The notes beneath the pieces are model-generated. The model was not told where the DNA came from and ran no database searches. It saw only the letters and a program-made list of their open reading frames with translations. Below are positions 37,221 through 37,313 of a stretch of DNA of 37,313 nucleotides, piece by piece. Every line of letters begins with the position of its first letter. Position 1 is the stretch's first letter. The translations under genes and the position numbers were made by a program. This stretch comes from JAISFI01 sp031553775 (GTDB taxonomy: Bacteria > Bacteroidota > Bacteroidia > Bacteroidales > Azobacteroidaceae), in assembly GCA_031553775.1 (NCBI GenBank), contig JAVBLA010000068.1, positions 1-37,313 of the forward strand, in the 5' to 3' direction.

Positions 37221-37313
37221 ACAAGGAAGAGTTTGATCCTGGCTCAGGATGAACGCTAGCGACAGGCTTAACACATGCAAGTCGAGGGGCAGCATAAAAG
37301 TAGCAATACTTTG
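37221..37313 (+). rRNA. rrs: 16S ribosomal RNA, 5' end (cut by window edge)
   Basis: The universal start AGAGTTTGATCCTGGCTCAG begins at 37228, equal to E. coli position 8, so the mature end is near 37221. The following GATGAACGCTAGCGACAGG and CTTAACACATGCAAGTCGAG are typical of Bacteroidales. The first variable stem (AAAGTA-GCAA-TACTTT) is visible. Only 93 bases are present. Confidence 0.97.

Noticed and set aside
1..37313. CRISPR array or tRNA genes
   Set aside because: No regularly spaced short repeats and no tRNA cloverleaf or T-loop pattern were seen; all repeats found lie inside coding regions or promoters.

Overview
The window looks like a Bacteroidales chromosome. Six predicted secreted proteins carry type IX secretion system (T9SS) C-terminal sorting domains. 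There are also SprA/Sov, PorT, SusC/SusD, a FecR/ECF sigma pair and an RprXY-like two-component system. Three promoters fit the Bacteroidetes form TTTG-N20-TAnnTTTG. The first 93 bases of a 16S rRNA gene lie at the right edge. The start of that 16S gene and the abundance of T9SS cargo would fit an Odoribacteraceae-like gut bacterium, but 93 bases cannot settle the genus.

Layout. 1-6342: the 3' part of a giant repetitive T9SS surface protein, followed by an OmpA-family outer-membrane protein. 6509-14562: ruvA overlapping sprA, the T9SS outer-membrane translocon. 14717-16959: an RprX/RprY-like histidine kinase and response regulator. 17091-28763: a glycan-harvesting locus with a FecR anti-sigma gene (-) divergent from an ECF sigma gene (+), a leucine-rich-repeat T9SS protein (-), then an STN-type SusC, a SusD and a GH85 endo-beta-N-acetylglucosaminidase on the + strand. 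28904-31954: a T9SS protein with three GEVED repeats. 32044-32211: a 55-residue 2[4Fe-4S] ferredoxin (-). 32371-33075: porT. 33255-36285 (-): a Ser-type sulfatase and, downstream, a free-standing copy of its C-terminal carbohydrate-binding/sorting half. 36286-36975: an AT-rich stretch with no gene. 36976-37313: rRNA promoter, leader and the 5' end of 16S rRNA.

How it fits together. SprA and PorT are parts of the T9SS machinery, and the adhesin, LRR protein, GH85, GEVED protein, sulfatase and F5/8-like protein are its predicted cargo. The sigma factor, FecR and the STN domain of SusC look like a trans-envelope signalling loop. In that loop, ligand bound by SusC would release the sigma factor to transcribe susC-susD-GH85. 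The predicted function of that locus is cleavage of host N-glycans at the cell surface and import of the product. A 13-base sequence shared by the fecR and LRR-gene upstream regions, with a related sequence before susC, is a candidate regulatory site for this locus. The functional links are inferences; the domains, motifs, repeats and hairpins were read directly from the sequence.
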